Positions 55,088-64,000 of a stretch of DNA of 64,000 nucleotides are shown piece after piece (within the stretch, counting starts at the first letter, position 1; every line of letters begins with the position of its first letter). Source of the DNA: Perkinsus olseni (Eukaryota; Perkinsozoa; Perkinsida; Perkinsidae); contig JABANP010000012.1 of the NCBI GenBank assembly GCA_013115135.1, positions 124,001 to 188,000 of the forward strand, read 5' to 3'. The translations under genes and the position numbers were made by a program. Under the pieces are notes generated by a model. The model was not told the origin of the DNA. It worked only from the letters and a program-made list of their open reading frames with translations, and did not search any database.

Positions 55088-57515
55088 ATGTTCGGTAACG
55101 AACCGGACTCATTACTACGTCCCTCCCGTGCGCTCCCGACTGCGCAGAGCTACGGAGAGGACACTGCCACCACGCCCTTTGCTGGCCATGGTGTTCCTTG
55201 AGTATTTTGAACCATCCCGAGCACTACTCCTCGTCGGGTATTGCAGCCGGAGGAAGCGGACTGGCTGGTGCAGCTTCGGCTGCGTTGCTCCGGCCGCTGG
55301 GCGACCCTGGAGGCTCGGGCCATGGGCGAGAGAGTCCTGATGAGGAGTCGGTGGTATTGCTCTATCGCAAGAGTAACTTCATTACTTTGCCGCGGGTAAT
55401 AATCATGGCGGTGATAGTAGTATCCGAGGTTGACCATGGTTGGATTCAGGATTCGTCACCGTATACGATGGCGAAGCGAGCGGAGAATGCCCGTGACTAC
55501 AGAAGGGCCCTGTACTGGCACACGCAATGCATTCAGCGTGGCATTAGGGTAAGGCTCGTGCTCCTAGGAATTCGTTTCACGGCTGGGTTGCTCAGGCGGT
55601 CAGTGCGATCATGGACGTCGCTGGTCTTTTTAACAAGTTTAGTAAGAAGGAGGAGGCTTTGAGCTTCATGGCCCAGTACAAGCATTTGGTCCCGAAGGAC
55701 CGCTATCAGGGCTTCCGGAGGTGATTCGGGGAAGTTGTGGTAGTAGCGGAAGATGACGTTCAGGTTGTATGAGAGGGTGGAGTACGATCTTAATCGGCCA
55801 GCTCAAGTGGCGCCGCGTATGCTGAAGGTCACTCTGGTGCCCTCCAGTGGAATGGTAGACGGAGGGATGGAGCTTGGCGAACCCCCTCAGTGGCATTCGG
55901 CTAGTACGATAGCCTCTGTAGGGAAGATTGGAAGAAGGGTAGAAATGTCCTTGCCGGGATTCGAACCTGCGACCTGTCGCCCTCTGTTCAGGCCGCTGAA
56001 TGTGAAGCTACTGGACCGGTTGTTTCCCAATCCGGAGAAAATTGAATTTTTGGTAAGACCACCGGATCCTCCGGCCCGGTCATTCTTTCCGTGCGTCAGG
56101 CACTTTGCGAGGCTGACCCCGACACCGGCAGTCAGGTGGCCTACGTGCAGTTCGAGAGCCAAAGCTCGGCGCGGAAGGCGATAATCACTGAGAAAGTAGT
56201 TGTGAAGTTGAGTATTTTCATCACTGTAACTGCGGTAGGTGCTATGCAATATCGTCGTGGCTTGGGCGGAGAAGGGGGCCTCCATGCTGCCTCCGCCCGA
56301 CGAGGACATCATCGCCACGCACTTGGCTGCTGATTCAGAGCGCTGGTGAGATGAATGGCGGCTAGTCCTCGTCTGGGACTTGGCGTTCTTCAGTATAACC
56401 TCGCCTTTTGATTCCTCTTTGGTCATCTACACGGTACCCCTGGGCTGGGAACCTGAGATCGTTCTTTCGGCCGAGGTGAGCTTGCAACGCTTCGCGGATC
56501 GTCGGATTTTTTCCATTTTTCTCAGCCTGAGATGGACCTTCGTTTCGCGACATCCGTGAAGGGAGATACACCATCCAGGACGGCTACGACTCCCGTTGGG
56601 GAGAAGGGAATTGTTCGAACAGGGGAGGTGATGGAGCGGCTCCAAGGCGTGCCACGACGCCTGAGCGCTGACGTTAGCAGCACTTCTCCAGCGAGATCGG
56701 TAAGAGTTGGCGTTGTGATGGAGAAGGTCGCGGGTTCGATCCCTCGGCTAGTCGCTTTTCATCTCGAAAACTGTCGCGCACCACTGCCTTCAGTTCCAAG
56801 GCGGCAATGAATGGGCGCTGCAGTTCACCCAGAAGATGATAGTGGCTAATAGAATGCTTGAGGAGCTTTCTCGTGAGGAGGTCGCGGGTTCGATTCCCAG
56901 TCTCGACATGTTTATGTTCAGCTGCTCACTCCGAGTCCGAAATGATAATTCTTGCAGAAGCTTATGAGTCTGCCGGCAGGTTTGATGCTGCCTTTAGGTG
57001 GGAGTCCCTTCCTGCCGACCATTGATGTCGACTTCATCTCATCAGGATCTACGCTCACACGGCTATGCTTCAGAGTGCTCTTCCAGGCGAACAACTAAGG
57101 CGAAGTTACGAAGTGGTAGACTGCGTCATAAGGTAGGGTGGTTCTCGGGATGGTCACAGGTTATCGCTCCTGTAGAGTGTCTTCGGACGAATCTTCGGCT
57201 CAAGACCGCCCTTCACGCGTAGCTACTGGTCTTCCTCACCGTCCACTGGGCACTCCGCTGTATAATTGTCCTCTGCAGGTGTGCCGTAATAGCAGCCATT
57301 TGGGGCGGCAGCTTCGACACTGGCTGCCGAATCCTTGACTGCGTTGTCTCAGCCAACCCATCCTTGGAGGTAACCATCATACCGCGGTTTTTCCCCCTGT
57401 CACCGCTTCTTTGTAGTTCTTGGCGAAAGCGGCGGCTAACTTGGCCAGTTTGATGGGCAACACGGAAGAAAGCGCTGCCATGAGGCCTTTCAAAAGCGGA
57501 GCGAAATCTACATGA
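55088..57515 (+). CDS. Helical-repeat (TPR-like) protein, unidentified
   Basis: A multi-exon gene. Well-supported exons: to 55395 (Gly/Ala-rich, then SVVLLYRKSNFITLPR), 55429-55548 (MAKRAENARDYRRALYWHTQ), 55596-55720 (DVAGLFNKFSKKEEALSFMAQY), about 56794-56872, 56958-56997 (AYESAGRFDAAFR), 57046-57132 (SALPGEQLRRSYEVVD), 57279-57369 and 57417-57515 (SLMGNTEESAAMRPFKSG, stop). Paired-helix segments such as AYESAGRFDAAFRIY resemble tetratricopeptide repeats. The segment 55750-56350 is unclear and the start (MFGNEPDS) is tentative because frames do not join cleanly near 55200. I do not recognise the protein. Three introns carry tRNA-like sequences. Confidence 0.55.
55952..56020 (-). repeat. tRNA-like sequence (minus) in the helical-repeat gene
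   Basis: On the minus strand, an A-box-like GTCCAGTAGCTTCACATTCAG is followed at normal spacing by GGTCGCAGGTTCGAATCCC, a perfect B box. Confidence 0.6.
56706..56755 (+). repeat. tRNA-like sequence in an intron
   Basis: The intron ending at 56793 holds GGTCGCGGGTTCGATCCC (B box). The A-box half is degenerate. Confidence 0.5.
56873..56910 (+). repeat. tRNA-like sequence at the 5' end of an intron
   Basis: The intron 56873-56957 begins GTGAGGAGGTCGCGGGTT and continues as a B box (GGTTCGATTCC). It shares GGTCGCGGGTTCGAT with the element at 56706. Confidence 0.5.
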
Positions 57516-59020
57516 TTCATTATTAAACGAGCCGACCGCCCTTCAAGACTATCTCCCCTTTAGGGTGGAGGATGAGACGAAGGCGTTTTTCTAACTAACA
57601 TTCTCAACGAAATTGAGCTCCTTTTTTCCTCTGGAACATCTTCTTAATGAGGTGATTCAGCTACACGCTCTCCGTAGCGTTGTAGTAAAGTTCAGCGCTG
57701 CGAGCCCTTAGCGGAACTTGTCCTTTGTTTTTTGCACTTTCTTGCTGTAAGTGTTGTATGTACTCTTTCCCAACCGTCAACGCATACAGAACTTGTCTTC
57801 TGTATTTGCACTCACTTGGGACTGGTCGTATTTCTGCTGTAAAATGTATTTATTTTTTTCTATATTCGTATCATCATCACCACCATCATCATGTTGCTCG
57901 TATCATCTCTTATTGTCTCTGGAGTCCGCCGGTATCCTTCCAATACCGCTGGTTTTGTGCGAGCTTGCGGCGATTATTCATCATCACCGAACGCGAACTA
58001 CTCGCTTATCTCGTTATCAGACCGCCCTTCCTGTTGTGTTTGAAAGTCAACTCCGCCTCCGTGTGGCGCCGGAATAAAAAATAACGAAGAAATCATCGGG
58101 AAAGTTGGTCGTGCATTTTCGAACACACCGTAAGTTACGATTCGGTGGTTAGATGGTAGTATAACCTTCATAATTGCAAGGAGTTTTGACAACATCAGTC
58201 CGCCCGTTCGCACTTATCAACATTCATCCAAATGGACGTTCGGTATTGTAAGTACACTATTGGAACAATCATCATGAGTTGTCATTATCAATAATAGCAT
58301 TGCAAAAAAGAACTCAGACCGTTAGGATTATCAAATCATCACGAAGATGCAGTGAATGAGCATAGAAAGGTATCATCATTGTTTGATCAATTTAGTAGTG
58401 GCCTCAGTCCGCCCGTTCGCACGTATCAACATGGAGCCCCCGAGAGGACTTCAGCGTTAAAAAGTACACTATTGGAACAATCATCAACGGCCATCATCAT
58501 GGACTGCAGCCAAGCATTATCCACAGGGAGTACGAAAACTCCTCATGGGTCTTCTTATGACGATTTGTCTTGCACGACGGTCGGAGACCGATGGTTGTTC
58601 AACGATTATGGCGTTGACCAACTCTGCACGCACCGTGCTTGTTATTGACCTTTGCTGTGCCTCAGAGCCCAGTGCTGGAAAGCGATTTCATAGCGACTCT
58701 TTCGTCGCTCATCTAATCTGAATGTCATTATGGAATTATCATCAAAGGCAATGATCAGCGTTGTGACCATCAACATTATGATCTCTCAGAGTAACTATGA
58801 CATGTATAAAAGTGGTCATCGAAGTGGGCCGTACAGAATGCACTAAGCGCCACTGATACCTCGGAAATATTATCATCATCGAGATTTATGGTACTCGTTA
58901 GCCCCCTATTAAAGCACTCATTAGAAGCAAAGACGTACACATCACCAAGGAGACAGCTGTGGTTGTTGTAGTAGACCGTACTGTTGGTGCATCGCCGATT
59001 CGAAGTCGTCGTGAGTCAAC
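57516..59020. other. Intergenic, with ATC-rich patches and a direct repeat
   Basis: No gene is supported. Two copies of a segment beginning CAGTCCGCCCGTTCGCAC (about 58195-58272 and 58405-58497) share both ends, the second end being GTACACTATTGGAACAATCA. Runs of (ATC/CAT) occur near 57870-57890. Confidence 0.55.
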
Positions 59021-59790
59021 TTAGAACCTCTTGCCAGTGCGGGTCTGCTTCTGCTTGGGCTGCTTGGCAGCAACAGGCTTCTCCTGATGCTTGGCAGTCT
59101 TGGTGGCAGCGCGGGCGGCCTTGGCCTTCTCCTTCTCCTTCAGCTCAGTGGCCCTCTTGGCGTCGGCCTCCTTGCGAAGCTGAGTACGCTCAGACTTCTT
59201 CTTGTGGAAGTCCTCCAAAGAGAGACCCATGATGGCCTTCTGGACCTTCACGGTACGGCGAGTCTTCTTGCGGGCAACCTGGGAAAACAACGACGATGAG
59301 TTCCAAGCTGGTTGTTACACGATCAACGTCATGGCTTCCGGTGCGGATGATGGTACTACCTCAGTGGTCCTAACCTTCTTGTTCAGACGACGCCACTTCT
59401 CAGTCCAGGTCAGCTTGACAGGCTTGATGCGCTGCTGGAAAAGGGAGGCTGCCTTCGAGTTGAAGAAGAAGTGAGCCTGAGAGTAGAGGGCGATACTACC
59501 GCTGATACACACCCTAACCGGTACGATCGCCTCGCCCACGGTGAACAGACCTCCCCTCACTACCTTCCCGTCCTTGGCGATGAAGCGCTGGCCGTGTCCG
59601 GGGTACACACGGAACTCCGTATAACTGCAAAGCTCGGTCTTAACAACCTACAAAACACAACGACATCCCCATCAACAGAAGAGCAACTGGTAGTTTCGGA
59701 AAGCGGCGAACGTGGTGAACCGTATGCTTTCGTCAGACGAAGACCAGATTCACATGCTCTGATAGACCACTACCCCTTCGGACTTACCAT
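59021..59790 (-). CDS. RPL24: 60S ribosomal protein L24e
   Basis: Four exons. The first is only the ATG (59790-59788), followed directly by a GTAAGT intron; then 59647-59564 (VVKTELCSYTEF.VYPGHGQRFIAKDGK), 59476-59375 (FFFNSKAASLFQQRIKPVKLTWTEKWRRLNKK) and 59278-59021 (KKTRRTVKVQKAIMGLSLED...). The YPGHG and TW...RR..KK motifs and the basic Ala/Lys-rich tail are diagnostic. L24e normally starts with Met and a few residues before ELC, which fits the one-codon first exon. All phases agree. Length about 150 residues, normal for the family. Confidence 0.93.
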
Positions 59791-59985
59791 GGTGACTGTT
59801 CGGTCCTCCTTAGGGTCCTAGTATAGCCAACGCGGGCGGGATCGATCACTCGGGCGAGCGATAAATCAACGGAAGAAATTTGGAAACCACCGCCGTCCAA
59901 GATGTGTACGCAAAGTGTCTCGTTAACAGCGCATCTTCTACTGGCGCTGAGTCAGAATCTGCCTCAGTCCTTTTCTCGTTCCATT

Positions 59986-61307
59986 ATGTTTGTTTTAATC
60001 GCTACTTCGACTATACTTTTAACCATCGCTTTTGTATTGCACGGCTGTGACGCTGATGCTGTCCAGCAGATTCTTCGAGGCCAATCCACGAGCCAGTCTG
60101 CTACGACCACTCTTGCCCCTCAAGCTGGTGGAAGCTCAGTCTCGCAAGGGCACTTGTAGTGGCAAGAACCTGGGCACCTACTCTTGGGACCAGTCGTTCT
60201 GGCGTGCTGGCAACCGTGACCTCCTCAACTTCCTCGAGTCCGACACTGGTCTGGCCTGGAACTGCGGTGACGTCTACATCAACATCGCTGACTACTCCAA
60301 TTGGAGAAGCATCGCTGAGCCGGAGAACCTCCTAGCCTTTGCTCGGGCCTTTCGACAACTGTCTGGCGCTGGCTCGAGAGTCCTCTGGATGACCTACGGC
60401 GACGTGGTCGAGCGTAATGGTGTGAAGATGAAGGAGTTCGTCGCGACTTTCGAGCAGTGGTTACACGACTACGTTGATTCCGACACAATTCGGCAAATCA
60501 TGCCCATTGGTCTGAGCTATGATGTTGAGCACGTGGACCCGAAACTCGTCCGAGACGCCCTCATCGAAGCGAAGAACATGAAGGCGCGGTTGACATCCCA
60601 GTTGGGCTACCCTTCTGGCTCGGTCCTCTTGCAGGCCACCATCCAGGGCGCAGAGGACGAGGAAGGCACGCGGTATGTTATGGAGCACACGGACTCCGCC
60701 CTGATGATGCTTTATCGCAACTACATCAACGACCCCACCGGGAAGTGAGTCGCCGAGGCCTAGGCTGGTTAGTTCATTTATGTCGTGTTCAGGTACCAGG
60801 AAGATTCCAATATCGTCAACAGAATGTACTGGATGCTCACCGCGCAATGCGCTGACTGTCTCAAGGACGATTATTTCCCGCACGCGAAGATCACTGTTAT
60901 GGTCGAGGTCTGGTCGATCGTGTCCGGGTAGTTTTACTGACGTCTTTCGTGTCAGGCTTCATGCAAGATGGGTCGTGGCTGCGGCAAGCTGTCCTTCTGT
61001 GCTCACGACGGCCCTGGTGCGCAGGGTGGCGTCGAGTACATGTGGAACATCCTCACCGAGATGGATCGCATAATGCAGGATCCCGTGGAAGGAGTGAGTT
61101 CACTGGTGTGTCCATTCGCGTATTGTTCTTTCTTTGCAGTACATGACGCCAGCGCGCCATGCAGCTCTCTTCAATCCAGACACACCGTTCGCCGTTCACG
61201 ACTTCAAGTGGTCCCGGTGCTTTTATGGCGAATCTTTTTACACAAGCATGGGGTATGATGATTGTGACTCCTATAACACTATGGCCGGCATATGTCGAAC
61301 TAAGTGA
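59986..61307 (+). CDS. Large secreted cysteine-containing protein, function unknown
   Basis: Exons: 59986 to about 60748, about 60793-60900, 60956-61091 and 61138-61307. An N-terminal signal peptide (MFVLIATSTILLTIAFVLHG) is followed by a Ser/Thr/Gln-rich linker, then a globular domain starting near TCSGKNLGTYSWDQSFWRAG. Possible conserved elements are CGDVYINIADYSNW, IGLSYDVEHVDP and GRGCGKLSFCAHDGPGAQGG. The alternating strand/helix look resembles a TIM-barrel hydrolase, but I see no family signature. One G in GGG (60147-60149) must be skipped for signal and domain to be in the same frame. Ends CRTK and TGA. Confidence 0.72.
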
Positions 61308-62169
61308 TGTGACGAATTCTTCAGTCGTCTTCATTCTAAAGTATTTGGTCCATTCTGTTTTACTCTCGGAGCGGGGACCGAACTCAAGGGAGATTCGGGG
61401 CCGCTGTGGCACGCCTCTCGGGCGTGTTTATGTATATCAGCAGAAGTTTTTGTCATTCTAACGTACATAACTCGACTGTCATCCATGCATTAACGTGAGT
61501 ATCACGTCAGAAGGGAGAGGTTTCCCGCGAGGAATGGCATTGAGTTGAGCAATCAAGCATGAAAAGCGGGAAGTCTGCGGGATCTTGTTTCTGTTGGTCG
61601 TAGGTGGACGAAATATCTCCGCGAATGCGAAATGTACAGATTCATGTTTACTGTATGGTTATTCTTTTAAGCGTACGAGCTTACGTCGAGATTGTTGCAT
61701 CTCCAAGATTTGACTTATTGGAGACTGCGTGGGGTAAACTACAGCGCTTCATTTTCTGGTTTGAGTGGGATTTTCGAATGTGCTTGAGATGGCGTTTGTG
61801 TGCGAACGATTGATTTGTCTCTTCACCCTCCATACGCCGCGTCCTTCGGTGATTCGTTCTCGAATCTATAATGAGCTGCAAGGGCGATAAACTGCCAACA
61901 ATACAACATTAAGTATGAAAATTCGCCAAGCTTACTGGCTGAGAATTTATCATGCGTACATTCATCCAGACTGCGTGGAAGAAAGAAACCTATATTCGAC
62001 ACATACTCTCCTCCCCCACACTCGCGATGTCACCACTGCGGTTTCAACTCAACATGAAAGCAGCAGTGCGTGGAAATCGTAAGTTTGGACAAGTCGAGTG
62101 TTGTGATGAGAAGTAATAATTTGACGTGTACGTGTGCATAAGACTATGGTAATGTTATTGTTGGTATTA
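61308..62169. other. Convergent intergenic spacer, no gene seen
   Basis: 3' ends of the secreted gene (plus) and transporter (minus) face each other. AT-rich; open frames are short and unconserved. Confidence 0.5.
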
Positions 62170-63489
62170 TCATTCTCCTAGACAGAAAACAGTCAATGTA
62201 CCAAGTAAGCCACCGATAAAGATACCATTGATTAGCGAGAAAGCCATGGCGTATCCGGCGACCTCTTGCTCAGCCTTGTCCGCGGGGACACGCTGAGGTC
62301 CATACATCATGCACAGGGTAGCGGTGAGACCGTTAGTGATAGCAAAGAAGACCATCTCAACATGCTTGAACCAATCCCAGTAGAACGGCTTCACCGTTGG
62401 GTAGAGGGCAGTGCAGATGAACAGGGGAATGAACAGGGCACGTCCGAGAGCAAAAGCAATGAGAGGCTTCTGCGGCATCATCAGACCGACGTTTGGCGCG
62501 AATCTGCCAACTGTGTCCGCAATCTGATACGTGAAAGTGACCATCGGGATGAACTTGTTGGTGGCGTCATCAGTCCCTTCCTGAGCTTGCCACTTCATAG
62601 TCTGGGATGGGAAGCAGATGAAGGTTATAGTGAGGACCGACCAAGCACAGAAGGCCATAGGGGCGACGTCCTTGAGAATCATCCACACTGGGCGTCGGGT
62701 CTGGCGCTCCTTGAGCGAGCCAGCCTTGTTTCTGTTCTTCTCGATAGCGAGGACGTGCTGCATGTGAGGGTGCTTCGACGTTATGATACGGAACATGGGG
62801 ATGACAGCCAGAGTGACGAGAGACGTGAGAGCGAAGAAAACAAAGCAGACCCACTCGTCTCTGCGTTCTACTTTATCAAATATGACATTCAGTAGTAGCA
62901 GGATAGGCCAGCCGACGACACCACCAATACCCTCGCCCACCATAACCCAGTTCATACAGGACTTCGGGCAGAGGGCGGCCAAACCGAAGGCAGTTGACTC
63001 CATAACAGCATGACCGAAGGCCAGCAGGACCACGCAGACGATAGCAAGAGCGTTCCCGAGACCAGTGTTGGAGGAAGGGTCGTCCGAACCGATCGTCATG
63101 GCAACTACGGCGAGGAGGACATTGAAGACGGCCAGGAGACCGCACCCCCAGTCGAACCGCGGGGCAAAGGTGAACTTGTTGCCGAAGAAGATGATGAACA
63201 GCTGGGCGACATTGACGGCCAAACCGTAGAAGATTGATATGGTCGAACCGAAACCATGGTGGAATTTGCCATCCAAGTAGACCAAGTCAGTGAGGATGAA
63301 GTTCCACGGGGCCAAGGCGACGAAACCGTAGACACAGAATTGAAACAACAACGTCCAGGTAACCGGCGGGGCTTCTTGTTCCTTCTCCGTGCTTTGGGAA
63401 GACGCCGCACTTGTCTTCTTCGGCGGAGCTTCTATTCCCTGCAGCTCGCGGATTTCGGTGATGGTCGAACGTCTCCTGACTTCAGTCAT
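62170..63489 (-). CDS. Equilibrative nucleoside transporter (ENT/SLC29 family)
   Basis: A 439-residue intronless protein with a polar N-terminus (about 50 residues) and about eleven hydrophobic segments. The first membrane span contains the family hallmark (FVALAPWNFILTDLVYL), and a large cytosolic loop lies between spans 6 and 7 (about residues 245-275). Later spans include FYWDWFKHVEMVFFAITNGL. The ENT family moves nucleosides and bases down gradients. Purine-auxotrophic parasites depend on such carriers, but auxotrophy here is only a possibility. Start at MTEVRRRSTITEIREL. Paired head-to-head with a second copy at 63744. Confidence 0.88.
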   Translation of the reverse strand: MTEVRRRSTITEIRELQGIEAPPKKTSAASSQSTEKEQEAPPVTWTLLFQFCVYGFVALAPWNFILTDLVYLDGKFHHGFGSTISIFYGLAVNVAQLFIIFFGNKFTFAPRFDWGCGLLAVFNVLLAVVAMTIGSDDPSSNTGLGNALAIVCVVLLAFGHAVMESTAFGLAALCPKSCMNWVMVGEGIGGVVGWPILLLLNVIFDKVERRDEWVCFVFFALTSLVTLAVIPMFRIITSKHPHMQHVLAIEKNRNKAGSLKERQTRRPVWMILKDVAPMAFCAWSVLTITFICFPSQTMKWQAQEGTDDATNKFIPMVTFTYQIADTVGRFAPNVGLMMPQKPLIAFALGRALFIPLFICTALYPTVKPFYWDWFKHVEMVFFAITNGLTATLCMMYGPQRVPADKAEQEVAGYAMAFSLINGIFIGGLLGTLTVFCLGE

Positions 63490-63743
63490 GTAGATGAGAA
63501 GGAAGGGCCTGTTTGACCACTTAAAAGGCCGTCCAAGCCTGTGGGATACTTGCAGATTGCACGAAATAGCTAAACAGGATAAGTCGATTGAATACTATTT
63601 TGTTGCCGCTCAGCGCAGGTGGGGATGGTGCTAGGCCGCTATCCGAAAAACCGTGGGTTCAATTCTGGGCATATGTGTTTTTGCAATTCTCAATAGCTTA
63701 GCGGATTCATCTCTCCCACTATCTCTGAGTCTTCGTAAAGGTC
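63490..63743. promoter_or_regulatory. Bidirectional 5' region of two nucleoside transporter genes
   Basis: A 254-bp interval separates the divergent starts and so must hold both promoters. It includes a tRNA-like stretch at 63617-63672 with B box GGTTCAATTC, perhaps in a 5' UTR intron. No named promoter motif is seen. Confidence 0.45.
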
Positions 63744-64000
63744 ATGACCGATCTCATCGACGACACAGAGCTCGACACCTTGGAGAATGGTAAAGCCCTG
63801 CATAGTGGAGAGACGACTGACGGCGGAGATGACACCAAAAGCTGGCAGGGCGACTCGAAGGAGGTTAATGAGCCTCCCAGAGCCTCCTGGTTCCTTCTAC
63901 TCCAGTTCTGTATGCTCGGCTTCGTTGCCTTGGCACCTTGGAACTTCATCCTCACCGATTTACTCTACCTGACCGGCAAGTTCGAGCACCGTTTCAGCTC
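63744..64000 (+). CDS. Equilibrative nucleoside transporter, second copy, cut by window end
   Basis: The first 85 residues are visible: an acidic N-terminus (MTDLIDDTELDTLENG), then the first membrane span FVALAPWNFILTDLLYL, which matches the transporter at 62170-63489 almost exactly. The rest lies beyond the window. The cytosolic N-termini differ completely, so regulation or sorting may differ. Confidence 0.85.
   Translation, partial: MTDLIDDTELDTLENGKALHSGETTDGGDDTKSWQGDSKEVNEPPRASWFLLLQFCMLGFVALAPWNFILTDLLYLTGKFEHRFS

Noticed and set aside
51026..56910. Functional tRNA genes
   Set aside because: B boxes are good but acceptor stems do not pair and A boxes are mostly degenerate; they lie in introns, so tRNA-derived sequence is the better call.

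Overview
The window is protist nuclear DNA with no bacterial features. Genes carry many short GT-AG introns (about 35-60 nt, a few over 600 nt), lie on both strands and are closely packed in the right half. The gene set includes a fused five-domain AROM shikimate enzyme, RPT4, ATG8, SEC13, L24e and an SFI1-like centrin-binding protein. Together with expanded families of small secreted proteins, this best fits an alveolate. My guess is a Perkinsus-like perkinsozoan; this is an inference, and no marker gene here proves it.

Layout. 1-16 kb is repeat-rich. It holds a decayed non-LTR retrotransposon, a MITE-like element with a partial inverted second copy, three roughly 2-kb tandem units each carrying one small secreted-protein gene on the minus strand, further intact and broken copies of that gene, a hairpin-rich gene-free tract (7-8.9 kb) and a 5'-truncated Ty3/gypsy pol. 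16-20 kb is a broken duplicate of the 3' end of the AROM gene. 20-22.6 kb holds a plus-strand secreted gene with a threonine-rich mucin-like tail. 22.6-35.2 kb is the full AROM gene (minus). 35.7-64 kb is ordinary gene-dense DNA: a 63-residue protein, ATG8, RPT4, a secreted FKBP, an SFI1-like protein, two tandem acyl-CoA dehydrogenases, a histidine phosphatase, SEC13, a helical-repeat protein, L24e, a large secreted protein and two divergent equilibrative nucleoside transporters.

Functional links. The AROM protein would carry out five consecutive shikimate steps. Most other right-hand genes are housekeeping (proteasome, autophagy, COPII, ribosome) and are not obviously co-functional. The secreted genes form a locally amplified, diverging family.

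Most unusual signal. A 20-nt pattern, hexamer / 1 nt / inverted hexamer / 1 nt / same hexamer, occurs about eleven times between 5.1 and 19.8 kb. In six occurrences, paralogue comparison shows it arose by a precise 14-nt insertion; a seventh, in an integrase, is inferred because removing 14 nt reopens the frame. Three of these also lie in coding sequence and break it or its paralogue's frame. Odd palindromes with a single central base are common in the same region. Second, several introns around 51-57 kb contain tRNA-like sequences with good B boxes. Third, conserved genes show many one-base frame breaks that all need one base skipped; assembly error is the simplest explanation.
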